64,000 bases of DNA from an uncultured Treponema sp. (GTDB lineage Bacteria > Spirochaetota > Spirochaetia > Treponematales > Treponemataceae): positions 62,001 through 126,000 of the forward strand of contig CAMCRZ010000001.1 in NCBI GenBank assembly GCA_945877425.1, in the 5' to 3' direction. The number at the start of each line of letters is the position of its first letter. Position 1 is the stretch's first letter. This document shows positions 1 through 8,493 of the stretch, piece by piece. Position numbers and translations under genes: made by a program. Below the pieces are notes generated by a model, which had not been told where the DNA came from, made no database searches, and worked only from the letters and a program-made list of their open reading frames with translations.

Positions 1-1343
1 AAATAAAAGGGATCAATTTTCCATCTGCGGCTTAAACTTGACTGAAGCTGGCTTTCCAAAGCTTCTATTGCATCTTCGTTTTTTATCTGACGGTCAGTTT
101 TTTTAACGGAAGGTGAATTTTCATTTTTCTGCACTGTATTTGTAACGGCAGCCTGTTCACTCTGGTTCTGCCGGATAAATTTCAACTGATTGAGATAAAG
201 TTCGTAAAGGCTTTCCCTTTCCAGCATATCAGCAAATTTCTGGCGGCAGTCGTTGTCAAGAGGATTTAAAGTAAGTGCTTTCTGATATTCGTAACGTTCG
301 CTTGGTCCGTCAAAATTGCGCTTATATTCAGCAGCTTTTTCTACATGGAATTGAGCCCAGTTTTTTCTGCGGGGATCTTCTATGCTTAAGTTTTCGTTTA
401 CAAGCTGTTCAAGATAAAGACGCATAATTTCATCATAAGGATTTATGGCAAGAGCCGTATTTAAAATATTTATTGCTTCACTTATGCGGCCCAGTTTTGC
501 AAGGGAAATGCCTTTTAAATACCATGCATCAGTTAAGTTTCTGTTTCTTCCTATTCTGAAATCGCATATATCAATTACTTCTTCGTAACGCTTTTGTGCA
601 TATAGAATATTTGCCAGAAGTTCATAAGCCTGATCAAAAGACCCTTTTATCTGCATTGCACTTTTTGCCCTGCGCTCACCTTCTTCAAAGTCGCCCCGTT
701 TTGCTGCAAGATAAGCTGCAAGGTAATGAACAAAAGCTTCGCCGCTGTGATATTCAAGTGCAAGATTTATGTAATGCTGAGCCTTTTCGTATTCCTGAGT
801 TTCCGAGCATACAAGTGCAAGACTAAGCAGAGCCTTTCTGTTTGTATTGTCACGCTTTAAGGCTTCAAGATATTTTTCCTGCGCATTAGTAAAGCTTCCT
901 TCAAAAAGCGAAAGTTCTGCAAGACCGAATCTGGCATCTACATTGTTGGGATAAGTTTTTAAAATATTTTCAAAAACAGAGCGGGCATCATCATATTTTC
1001 CTAAAGAAATTAAAATCATTCCCTTAAGGTTTTGAATTTCCGTTTTATTTTTTGCGTAAACTTCTGCTTTCTGAATGTACTCGAATGCAAGATCGCTTTC
1101 GTCAAGGCAGTAAGTGCAGTAAGCAAGATTATACCATGCGTCTCCGTATTTTCCGTTTAATGCAAGTGCATCAGTGTAAGCTTCTATTGCACCGTAATAA
1201 TCTTCATCTTCCTGAAAAGCCATGCCTTTCTGAAAAAGAGAAAATGCATCTTCACAAAAAACAGAAACTGAAGCAGTAAAAAACAAAGCTGAAAAAAGAG
1301 AAATCATTTTCTTTACAAAAAAAGATGTTTTAAAATATTTCAT
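1..1343 (-). CDS. TPR-repeat secreted protein (3' end cut by window)
   Basis: An open frame runs from an ATG at 1343 off the window edge, giving about 447 residues with no stop. The N-terminus is a signal peptide (basic MKYFKTSFFVKK, then a hydrophobic run ending near VFCED), so the protein should be periplasmic or envelope-located. The rest is a chain of tetratricopeptide repeats: recurring patterns such as YYGAIEAYTDALALNGKYGDA and AWYNLAYC, with Gly/Ala/Tyr/Pro at TPR spacing. The visible end carries a Gln/Asn/Lys-rich linker. TPR solenoids bind partner proteins; no catalytic domain is visible in the part present. It lies just downstream of corC in the same direction with a 14-nt gap and may be the last gene of the corC-phoH operon. 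Confidence 0.8.
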   Translation of the reverse strand, partial: MKYFKTSFFVKKMISLFSALFFTASVSVFCEDAFSLFQKGMAFQEDEDYYGAIEAYTDALALNGKYGDAWYNLAYCTYCLDESDLAFEYIQKAEVYAKNKTEIQNLKGMILISLGKYDDARSVFENILKTYPNNVDARFGLAELSLFEGSFTNAQEKYLEALKRDNTNRKALLSLALVCSETQEYEKAQHYINLALEYHSGEAFVHYLAAYLAAKRGDFEEGERRAKSAMQIKGSFDQAYELLANILYAQKRYEEVIDICDFRIGRNRNLTDAWYLKGISLAKLGRISEAINILNTALAINPYDEIMRLYLEQLVNENLSIEDPRRKNWAQFHVEKAAEYKRNFDGPSERYEYQKALTLNPLDNDCRQKFADMLERESLYELYLNQLKFIRQNQSEQAAVTNTVQKNENSPSVKKTDRQIKNEDAIEALESQLQSSLSRRWKIDPFY

Positions 1344-1357
1344 AAAAAAAATCCTGT

Positions 1358-2155
1358 CTATTCAGTTTTTTCGTTTTCCTTATGAAGAACTATTCTTATT
1401 ACGTTTACTTTATGACCTTCCATTTCCTGAACTATAAAGTCCCAGTTTTTCCATGAAACTTTTTCGAATTTTACGGGAATTTTTCCAAAAAGGTCAAATA
1501 CGAATCCGCCTAAAGTATCAAAATCTTCTGTAGGAAAGTTCGACTTGATTTCTTCGTTAAGATCATCAAGGGAAGTTCTGGCATCGCAAATCCACATATT
1601 TTCACTTAATGAAACAACGTCAGCCCTTTCGTTGTCAAATTCGTCCTGAATGTCACCTACAATTTCTTCAATAATGTCTTCCATGCAGACAATGCCGCTT
1701 ATTCCGCCGTACTCGTCTATGGCAACTGCAATGTGAACGTGGCGCCTTTTAAACTCCCTGAGCAGGCTGTCAATTTTCTTGCTTTCAGGAACAAAGTAAG
1801 CTTTACGGATAATTTTATCAAGTTCAACAATTTCCTTTCTTGCATAGCATTTTAAAATATCCTTTACGTAAAGAATTCCTACAACATTGTCAATAGAGCC
1901 GCTGTAAACAGGAAAACGTGAATGTCCGCTTTCTGTAATTTTAAGAAGCAGTTCGTTGTCAGGCGTATCAGAAGAAATAAAATCCACGTCAATCCGGGGA
2001 ATCATAACTTCCTTTACAGTAGTTTCGCTTAAATCTTCAACGCCCTGAATCATGTCATTTTTTTCTTCGGCAAGAAGTTCTTCCTGAAGATTTTCTTCCA
2101 CTGACTTTTGTTTAGCTTTATTTTTTTTCTTTCCAAATATACTCATAATGTTCAC
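1358..2155 (-). CDS. corC: CorC/HlyC-type CBS-domain protein (TlyC-like)
   Basis: A 265-residue cytoplasmic protein with two CBS domains (about residues 45-165, including EVMIPRIDVDFI and SRFPVYSGSIDNVVGILYVKDIL) followed by the CorC_HlyC C-terminal domain (about 180-258, TLGGFVFDLFGKIP). The family is linked to Mg/Co efflux and is often annotated hemolysin TlyC in spirochaetes; hemolytic activity is not implied by sequence. No membrane domain is present, as in CorC rather than CNNM-type proteins. The start may be the GTG at 2155 or the ATG at 2146 (MSIFGKKKNK); a GGAG lies inside the end of ybeY. It follows ybeY by one base, so translation is probably coupled. Confidence 0.88.
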   Translation of the reverse strand: MNIMSIFGKKKNKAKQKSVEENLQEELLAEEKNDMIQGVEDLSETTVKEVMIPRIDVDFISSDTPDNELLLKITESGHSRFPVYSGSIDNVVGILYVKDILKCYARKEIVELDKIIRKAYFVPESKKIDSLLREFKRRHVHIAVAIDEYGGISGIVCMEDIIEEIVGDIQDEFDNERADVVSLSENMWICDARTSLDDLNEEIKSNFPTEDFDTLGGFVFDLFGKIPVKFEKVSWKNWDFIVQEMEGHKVNVIRIVLHKENEKTE

Positions 2156-2156
2156 T

Positions 2157-2636
2157 TTATATTATTGACTCCTTATTTAAAGCTGTCATTATCTTTTTCT
2201 GAAGCTTAAGCATTTCGCAGGAAGGTTCAACGCCTTTTTCCACGTGCTCTTCTCCGTGATCGTATCCGTTTAAGTGAAGAAGTCCGTGAACAATAAGACG
2301 CCTTAGCTCTTCGTCCTGAGGCACTTCAAAATATTCTGCATTTTTAGGAAGCGTATCAAGACTGATAACAATATCACCTGCAGCAAACCACTGCCTGCCA
2401 TTTTCATCACAGTAAGTACTTCCGTTTTCAAAGCTCAGCACATCTGTAGGACTGTCTATATTCCTGTACTGAAAATTAAGTTTCTGGATAAAGCTGTCTG
2501 AACAAAAAAGAATGGAAACTTCTTCGTCATTGTATCCGGCTTCAAGCAGCACTTTATCTGCAAAAGATTCAGCTTTTTCAAGCCACGAAGGAACAGGATA
2601 ATTTTCTTCCACATCAACAAGTATTTTATTTGTCAT
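2157..2636 (-). CDS. ybeY: endoribonuclease YbeY
   Basis: A 159-residue UPF0054 protein. The metal-binding motif H-x3-H-x5-H is intact at H117, H121 and H127 (VHGLLHLNGYDH). The upstream family signature SPTDVLSFE is also present at about residues 62-70. YbeY is a single-strand endoribonuclease used in 16S rRNA 3' maturation and ribosome quality control in the cytoplasm. It overlaps the end of pgpH by 11 bases and touches corC, an arrangement of phoH, pgpH and ybeY that is common in many bacteria and supports the calls. Confidence 0.95.
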   Translation of the reverse strand: MTNKILVDVEENYPVPSWLEKAESFADKVLLEAGYNDEEVSILFCSDSFIQKLNFQYRNIDSPTDVLSFENGSTYCDENGRQWFAAGDIVISLDTLPKNAEYFEVPQDEELRRLIVHGLLHLNGYDHGEEHVEKGVEPSCEMLKLQKKIMTALNKESII

Positions 2637-4554
2637 CGCCTTTACCTTTTGATTTTCTTGAAGTTATAGTGTCAGACTTTTTTTCTAGAGAAGAATTTTT
2701 CTTTTCCGTTACAGCTGATTTTTTTTCGTCGGATTTTTTTTCATCAGACTTCTTTTCAACTTTTTTCACTGACTCTTCAGCTTTTTTTTCCTGCACTTCA
2801 ATTTTATGTTCTGAAGCTTCTGCTTTTTTTTCAATGCGTTCTATTTTTTTTGCTGCAGCGTCACTTTTCTTTTCAGCACTTTCATTTTTATTTTCAGAAT
2901 TTTCGCCTTCATCTTTGTTGTCAGGATATTCAATACGTGAATGATAGTAACCTGCCAGAAGCTGCAGAAATGAATCTTCAATTACATCAATGTCTTTAAA
3001 AGTAAGGTTGCAGTTGTCAAGCTGGTGGGTTTCAATTTTCTTGTTAACCAAAGTCTTTATAAACTTTTCCAATGCAGGAACAGACTTTCTTTCGAGGGAA
3101 CGGCAGGCAGCTTCTACAGTATCCGCAAGCATAACGACAGCGCTTTCTCTTGAAGAAGGAGGATTTTCACTGTAGGCAAAACCTTCCTGCTGAACATTAG
3201 GATCAAGGGTTTTAGCTTCATTGTAAAAGTAACTTATAACGGAATTTCCGTGATGTTCCCTGATTATGTCAATGACTTTTTCAGGAAGCCTGAGAGTGTG
3301 GGCTTTTTCTACACCACGCTTAACATGGCTTTTTATAATGCTTACACTTAAACTTGGATTTATTGCATCATGTTTATTTTCGCCGCTTTGATTTTCAACA
3401 AAATATTCAGGATTTTCCATTTTGCCTATATCGTGATAGTAAGCGCCAACTCTTGCAAGAAGGCTGTTTGCACCTATTTCTCGGCAGGCATTTTCCGCAA
3501 GCTGGGCTACCATCATAGAGTGCTGGTAAGTTCCGCCAGCTGTAACAGTCATTTTTTTCATAACCGAATTATTTACGTCACTTAATTCCATAAGCCTGAA
3601 GGGAGATGCAGTATTTAAAATAAGTTCAAGAGGAGTAAGCATACCCAGGCATAATATTCCGCAGAAAAATCCGTTTATGAAAACATAAATCATCGTAAAA
3701 GGACTGTCTGTAATTGAACCGTTAAAGATTATTTTCAGTATGAAAAGATATACAACATTCAATACAGCCTGAATTACTGCAGCAACGAACATATCCTGGC
3801 GCCGCTCTATTTTGTAAACTACTCTTGTTGCAGAAAGAGATGATGCCAGAGTAAAGATAAAAGGCACAACGTTATAATCAATTGCATTAAGCACTGCAAA
3901 AGAAATTAAAAACGAAAAGAAAACTCCCGAAAGCTGACCGAACAAAATTGCAACAATAAACGCAAAAAAAGAAGCAGGAATTATAGCCGTTACAGCAAAG
4001 GGATCGTTAAAGCCGGGAATCCTTGTACCAAGAACTGCAATTGCAAAGATGCACAGATAGAAAATACATTCCGTTACAAGTTCCTTAATTTCAATTCCTT
4101 TAGAAAAAAAAGCGTAACTGCACAGAAAAAATGAAAGGGTGCTTAAAAGCATATGGAAAACAACTGATTCTGCAAAAGAGCGGTAGTCAAAATAAGAAGG
4201 TGACTTTGCCATTTTTTCAAGTTTTGCATACTGTTCTTCCGTAATGTCAAAACCTTTTTTTACAATAACTTCACCTTTCTGAATTGAAACAGGACTGTCT
4301 GCATCTGGCGGAAGTGATTTTGCCGCAATTACCGTAATGTCAGAATTCTGCCCTATTTCATAATCGTCAATATCGTAAGAAGCAACAGTCTGTCCTGCAG
4401 CAGTCTTAAAGAAAGCAAGAACGATTGCACACAAAAGCGTAAGAAGAAGAACAAAAATCCTCATGCGGTTTACTTTTAAATAACTGAAAGCAGCTACAGT
4501 CAATTGAGAAAACATTCCACTACTTTCATTTAAAGTTTCTTTCTTCATTTTCAT
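2626..4554 (-). CDS. pgpH: 7TM-HD cyclic-di-AMP phosphodiesterase-like protein (PgpH family)
   Basis: A 642-residue membrane protein. One TM helix (about 30-50) leads to a short extracytoplasmic segment, then a multi-helix membrane block (about 125-310) and a cytoplasmic HD phosphohydrolase domain (about 325-545) with HSMMVAQLAENACREIG, YYHDIGKMENPEYF and REHHGNS. Known PgpH proteins hydrolyse c-di-AMP. Two oddities: the extracellular 7TMR-HDED region is only about 80 residues, keeping just its end (VIVKKGFDITEEQYAKL), whereas in classical PgpH it is over 200; and residues 550-642 are an added low-complexity tail of Lys/Glu/Ser repeats (EKKSDEKKSDEKK type). The start overlaps phoH by 29 bases. 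Substrate is inferred from the family only. Confidence 0.9.
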   Translation of the reverse strand: MKMKKETLNESSGMFSQLTVAAFSYLKVNRMRIFVLLLTLLCAIVLAFFKTAAGQTVASYDIDDYEIGQNSDITVIAAKSLPPDADSPVSIQKGEVIVKKGFDITEEQYAKLEKMAKSPSYFDYRSFAESVVFHMLLSTLSFFLCSYAFFSKGIEIKELVTECIFYLCIFAIAVLGTRIPGFNDPFAVTAIIPASFFAFIVAILFGQLSGVFFSFLISFAVLNAIDYNVVPFIFTLASSLSATRVVYKIERRQDMFVAAVIQAVLNVVYLFILKIIFNGSITDSPFTMIYVFINGFFCGILCLGMLTPLELILNTASPFRLMELSDVNNSVMKKMTVTAGGTYQHSMMVAQLAENACREIGANSLLARVGAYYHDIGKMENPEYFVENQSGENKHDAINPSLSVSIIKSHVKRGVEKAHTLRLPEKVIDIIREHHGNSVISYFYNEAKTLDPNVQQEGFAYSENPPSSRESAVVMLADTVEAACRSLERKSVPALEKFIKTLVNKKIETHQLDNCNLTFKDIDVIEDSFLQLLAGYYHSRIEYPDNKDEGENSENKNESAEKKSDAAAKKIERIEKKAEASEHKIEVQEKKAEESVKKVEKKSDEKKSDEKKSAVTEKKNSSLEKKSDTITSRKSKGKGDDK

Positions 4555-5500
4555 AAGCCCGAATAATTTTTTTCACAAGTTCATTCCTTACAACGTCCTG
4601 CGAAGTAAGTTCCATAACTGAAATGCCTTCCGTTTCCCTTAAAATACGGACTGCATCATTTAAACCTGAATTTATTTTTTTAGGAAGATCCACTTGAGAA
4701 GGGTCTCCTGTTATAAACATTTTAGAATTTTCTCCCAATCTGGTTAAGAACATTTTCATCTGTTCGCAAGTACAGTTCTGGGCTTCATCAAGAATAATTA
4801 CGCTGTTATTTAAAGTACGTCCCCTCATGTAGGCAAGAGGAGCAATTTCTATAGTGCCGTTTTCCACCATACGCTTAACTGCATCACGGGGAATAATGGA
4901 ATTCATTGCATCATAAAGCGGCCTGATGTAAGGATTTATTTTATCTTCCAGAGCGCCCGGCAAATAACCAAGGCTTTCTCCAGCTTCTACAACCGGTCTT
5001 GTCAAGATAATGTTTTTCTTTTCGTGGGAAAGTAAAAGGCGAAGGGCTTCTGCTACGGCAAGAAAAGTTTTGCCGCTTCCTGCAGGCCCTAAAGCAAACA
5101 CTAAATCATCAGTGCGCATTTTCCTTACAAGTTCAGACTGACCTGAAGTTCTTGGATAAACTTTACGGATTCCGCCGGGAACAGAAATGGAATACTTACT
5201 GAATAAAGAATGTTCCTTAGCAGAAGAATTTCTTTCCGGCTGCTGATTTAAAATAGAAAGAATCAAGTCTTTGTCTGTAGTTTCAGCAGAACCGTCTGCC
5301 ACTTCATCAAGAAAACGGTCAATAATATAACTGAACTGAGACTGAGTTTCGCCGCTGCCGTTTTCTATAGAAAGTTCATTTCCACAGGCAAAAACCTGAC
5401 AGTTAAGGAAATTTTCTATGAGTTTTAAATTTGAATCATTAGTTCCGCACAATCTCTGAAGTGTCAAGGCATCTGGAACTATAACAGTATACGCACCCAC
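4526..5500 (-). CDS. phoH: PhoH-family ATPase
   Basis: A 324-residue protein with an N-terminal KH-like region (about 1-90) and a PhoH P-loop ATPase domain. Walker A is GPAGSGKT at 138-145, Walker B is VIILDEAQNC near 225-236, and the downstream family motifs FLTRLGENSKMFITGDPSQ and DVVRNELVKKII are present. PhoH proteins are cytoplasmic RNA-linked ATPases/helicase-like factors often encoded with ybeY. The start is a GTG that follows directly on the TAA of the upstream gene, so reinitiation or coupling is likely; no strong ribosome binding site is visible. Confidence 0.92.
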   Translation of the reverse strand: MGAYTVIVPDALTLQRLCGTNDSNLKLIENFLNCQVFACGNELSIENGSGETQSQFSYIIDRFLDEVADGSAETTDKDLILSILNQQPERNSSAKEHSLFSKYSISVPGGIRKVYPRTSGQSELVRKMRTDDLVFALGPAGSGKTFLAVAEALRLLLSHEKKNIILTRPVVEAGESLGYLPGALEDKINPYIRPLYDAMNSIIPRDAVKRMVENGTIEIAPLAYMRGRTLNNSVIILDEAQNCTCEQMKMFLTRLGENSKMFITGDPSQVDLPKKINSGLNDAVRILRETEGISVMELTSQDVVRNELVKKIIRAYENEERNFK

Positions 5501-6601
5501 TTATTTATCAAAACCTGCTGATAAAGTTTCTTCAATAATTTCCTCAGGAATTTCCGGAATTCCACCTGCAGCAGAAACTTCACTTCCAGAACCTTCAGCT
5601 GATTCTGATTTAGCACTGCGGACAACTCTGAAGCCTAAATCTACGCCTCTTAATTCAGGCACAGAACTTGCACGGTTTTCATTTCTTACAAAAACTTCTT
5701 CGCTTAAAACAGAACCTCCGCGGCGAATTCTTTTTCCGGTAAGGGAAACATCAGTTTTTATGGCAGGATTTAATTTTTCTGCATAATGATAATTGTCGTA
5801 CCAGTCAAAGCACCATTCCCACACGTTTCCGTTCATGTCGTAAAGTCCAAGTGCATTTGCTTTTTTAGAGCCGGCTTTTTGCGTAGAACTTCCGCTGTTT
5901 TCTGAATACCATGCAACACTTGAGCAGTCATCGCTTCCGCTGTAAACATATTCGCTTAAGTTACTGCCTTCTTTTGCAGCATATTCCCATTCAGCTTCTG
6001 TAGGAAGACGATAACCGTCTGCAGCAAAATCAGCTTCAATTGAATTCCACAAAGCTTTTTCTTCATCAGAAGAATCTATGCGGGGAATTGAGCCCCAGGT
6101 AGAAGTGTCCTTGCTGCCATTAAGTGAATAAACAGGTTCAAATCCACTTAAAACGCTAAGCCTGTTGCAGTAAACGACTGCATCGTACCAGCTTACTTCT
6201 TCCACAGGATTTTCTGAAGTTAAACCGTCACTTTTTTTGTTGAAAGAAAAATTTTCACCAAGAACGGCTTCGTATTCTTTTTGAGTTACTTCTGTTGATG
6301 AAATCCAGAAACTGCTTACGGTAACGTCGTGAACAGGAGATTCATTTTTTTCCTGACCAGCACAGCCCATTTTAAAAGTGCCGCCTTCTGCAAAAACCAT
6401 TTTACTTAAAATCTCATCACTGATTTTATCTGACTCTGACTGTGAAACTTCACTTAAAACTGAAACTTCATCTGAAACTTCTTCAGGAGAACTGAAAGAC
6501 ACAAAATCATCTTCAATAAACAAATCTAATTCTGACTGGGAAAAAGCAAAAAATGCTCCTGAAAAAAAAGAAATAAGCGCAATTGATTTTTTAAAGTTCA
6601 A
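5501..6601 (-). CDS. secreted SUMF1/formylglycine-generating-enzyme-fold protein
   Basis: The best start is a TTG at 6601, five bases after a strong GGAGG; this gives a clean signal peptide, MNFKKSIALISFFSGAFFAFSQ, and a 366-residue product, while the upstream ATG at 6628 would put the ribosome binding site inside the gene. After an acidic Ser/Glu linker comes an FGE-sulfatase domain (about 70-330): GGTFKMG, SSFWISSTEVTQKEYEAVLG, EEVSWYDAVVYCNRLS, RLPTEAEWEYAAKEG, GLYDMNGNVWEWCFDWY and RIRRGGS. The C-terminal catalytic cysteines of true formylglycine-generating enzymes are absent (the stretch reads FVRNENRASS), so it is probably a binding or structural relative. The C-terminal tail is acidic. 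Confidence 0.85.
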   Translation of the reverse strand: MNFKKSIALISFFSGAFFAFSQSELDLFIEDDFVSFSSPEEVSDEVSVLSEVSQSESDKISDEILSKMVFAEGGTFKMGCAGQEKNESPVHDVTVSSFWISSTEVTQKEYEAVLGENFSFNKKSDGLTSENPVEEVSWYDAVVYCNRLSVLSGFEPVYSLNGSKDTSTWGSIPRIDSSDEEKALWNSIEADFAADGYRLPTEAEWEYAAKEGSNLSEYVYSGSDDCSSVAWYSENSGSSTQKAGSKKANALGLYDMNGNVWEWCFDWYDNYHYAEKLNPAIKTDVSLTGKRIRRGGSVLSEEVFVRNENRASSVPELRGVDLGFRVVRSAKSESAEGSGSEVSAAGGIPEIPEEIIEETLSAGFDK

Positions 6602-6673
6602 TTTTTCCTCCACGTGCAAAAAACACATTAGGAAAATTATAACATCTTTATTTTTTGTGTCAACTAAAGAAAA

Positions 6674-6746
6674 TCGGGCAAAGCGGATTCGAACCGCCGA
6701 CCCCTAACTCCCGAAGCTAGTGCGCTACCAGCTGCGCTATTGCCCG
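6674..6746 (-). tRNA. tRNA-Pro (CGG)
   Basis: A full cloverleaf is readable on the minus strand: acceptor CGGGCAA/TTGCCCG with C1-G72 as usual for proline, D-arm GCGC/GCGC, anticodon stem CTAGC/GTTAG around loop TTCGGGA (anticodon CGG), T-arm GGCGG-TTCGAAT-CCGCT and discriminator A. Length is 73 nt with no encoded CCA. Confidence 0.95.
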
Positions 6747-6784
6747 TAAAAAGAAAAAGCCTGTCCTGGTAAGACAGACTTAAA

Positions 6785-6859
6785 CGGGAGCGAAGGGGCT
6801 CGAACCCTCGATCTCCGGCGTGACAGGCCAGCGCGATAAACCAGCTTCGCTACGCCCCC
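6785..6859 (-). tRNA. tRNA-Asp (GTC)
   Basis: Cloverleaf on the minus strand: acceptor GGGGGCG/CGCTCCC with one G-T pair, D-stem GCGA/TCGC, anticodon stem CTGGC/GCCGG around CTGTCAC (anticodon GTC), T-arm GAGGG-TTCGAGC-CCCTT and discriminator G, the expected aspartate identity base. Length 75 nt, no encoded CCA. It lies 38 nt from tRNA-Pro in the same direction, so the two may share a transcript. Confidence 0.95.
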
Positions 6860-6929
6860 GAGTGAAAAGAGTGTATCACAAATTTTAATTCCATGTCAAG
6901 AGCTTCAATCAATTTTTCCAATCCACTCG

Positions 6930-6958
6930 TTGACAGTCAATTTTTATAGTGATAAAAT
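6930..6958 (+). promoter_or_regulatory. sigma70-type promoter for the PpiD-like gene
   Basis: TTGACA at 6930-6935 and TAAAAT at 6953-6958 are separated by 17 bases. The predicted leader is about 30 nt and contains AAGGAAG before the ATG at 6997, so this gene has a conventional leader. Confidence 0.7.
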
Positions 6959-6996
6959 CTTTTATCTATATTTAAAGAATTAAAAGGAAGCACTTT

Positions 6997-8481
6997 ATGG
7001 CAGAAACAAAAAACGTTCATAATGTAAAAAAAACTAAGCAGTCAAATACAAAAATCGGAGCAGTAATTGTCCTTATCATTTCCGCAGTTGTATTTATTCC
7101 TGCAGGAGGAATGGCTGTATTTTCAAGCTTAAGGCAGCAGAAATCTCCTAAGTTCGGTTCTTACAACGGAAAGGAAATTCTTTATGAACCAGGCACTGAA
7201 TTTTATCAGAAAGCCGCAGATATACATTCAATGTACGGTCAGTATATTGGAGCAGACCAGATTCTTCAGATGGCATTTTCTTCAACACTTTCAACCATGT
7301 ACAGCACTGATGAAGTAGAAAAATCAGGCTACAGCGTTCCAAAGAGCCTTGTTGAAGACAAAATCCGTGAAGCATTTACTCAGGACGGTGTTTTTAACGA
7401 AGGTGCATACAACACTTTGAAAGATTCTGAATACAAAAAGTTAATGGAAACAACTGTTTCAGATCTTAAAGCTTCAAGATTTTTTTCAGACTTAAACGGT
7501 GATGAAAACGCAAAATTCAACAATGCAAAACTTTACGGAACAAAAATTTCTTCAAAAGAAGCAGATTTTATTGCAAGTCTTGGAAGCGAAAAACATTCAT
7601 TTGAAATTGCAGCATTCAGCACAGACGTTTATCCGGAAGACAAAACTATTGAATATGCACAGAACAACAGCGAAAAATTTAAGAAAAACAATCTTTCAGT
7701 TTTAACTTTTGATGATGAAAAACAGGCACAGGAAGTTCTTGCTTCATTAACAGACGGAACAGGCAATTTTGAACAGGCACTTTCTTCTTCTACAGGCTTT
7801 TACGGCGAAGAAGACGGAACTCTTTCAAATCCATACAGTTTCCAGTTTGATTCAATGATTCCTGAAGAAGAAGCCAGAAATGCAGTTCTTGCCCTTAAAA
7901 AAGGTGAATTCAGCAGCGTTGTAAAGACATCTTCAGGATATTCAGTTTTCAGATGCAATGAAGAAAGCGAAACTCCAGACTACAGCAATGAAGTTGTTTT
8001 AAGCAAAATCCGTGAATACATTAACAGCAACGACAAATCTGTTGTTGAAGAATACTTTAATTCACTTGCAAAAGATTTTAGGGCAGAATCTTCAGGCAAT
8101 TTTGACAGCGCCTGCGAAAAATTCAGCGTAACAAAAACAGAAGTTCCTGCATTCCCTTTAAATTACGGAAATTCTACATTCTATGACGTAACTTCTACTG
8201 TAAAGGAACTTTCAGGACTTTCTGAAAATTCACAGGCACTTAAAACTTTATTTGCCCTTAAAACAGGTGAAATCAGCGATGTAATTACACTTCCTTCTTA
8301 CGTTGTTGTTGCAAAGTGCACAGGCATTCAGAACGATGAAATTTCAACAGAAGGCTTAAACAGCAAAATTGAAAATGCAGACTCAAATTCTTCTTACAGC
8401 AAAATAATGAAAAGCAGCAGAATTGAAGACAACTTCTACGACGGTTATTTTCAGCTTATGATGCCGGCTTCTGCAAAATAA
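6997..8481 (+). CDS. membrane-anchored parvulin-type chaperone (PpiD/SurA-like)
   Basis: A 494-residue protein with a basic N-tail, one TM anchor (about 20-42, IGAVIVLIISAVVFIPAGGMAV) and a long periplasmic part. The segment after the anchor (YNGKEILYEPGTEFYQKAADI) resembles the start of PpiD/SurA N-terminal chaperone domains. Two stretches carry the C-terminal motif of PPIC rotamase domains: LALKKGEFSSVVKTSSGYSVF near 300 and LFALKTGEISDVITLPSYVV near 420. Such proteins help fold outer-membrane and periplasmic proteins. The rest of the rotamase fold is divergent, so catalytic isomerase activity is uncertain. AAGGAAG precedes the start. The next gene follows after 12 bases. Confidence 0.75.
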   Translation: MAETKNVHNVKKTKQSNTKIGAVIVLIISAVVFIPAGGMAVFSSLRQQKSPKFGSYNGKEILYEPGTEFYQKAADIHSMYGQYIGADQILQMAFSSTLSTMYSTDEVEKSGYSVPKSLVEDKIREAFTQDGVFNEGAYNTLKDSEYKKLMETTVSDLKASRFFSDLNGDENAKFNNAKLYGTKISSKEADFIASLGSEKHSFEIAAFSTDVYPEDKTIEYAQNNSEKFKKNNLSVLTFDDEKQAQEVLASLTDGTGNFEQALSSSTGFYGEEDGTLSNPYSFQFDSMIPEEEARNAVLALKKGEFSSVVKTSSGYSVFRCNEESETPDYSNEVVLSKIREYINSNDKSVVEEYFNSLAKDFRAESSGNFDSACEKFSVTKTEVPAFPLNYGNSTFYDVTSTVKELSGLSENSQALKTLFALKTGEISDVITLPSYVVVAKCTGIQNDEISTEGLNSKIENADSNSSYSKIMKSSRIEDNFYDGYFQLMMPASAK

Positions 8482-8493
8482 GAAAGGTCAGCC

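Noticed and set aside
2630..2944. Plus-strand frame rich in Phe and Ser opposite the PgpH tail
   Set aside because: It is the mirror of the Lys/Glu repeat codons of the real gene; no ribosome binding site and no recognisable protein.
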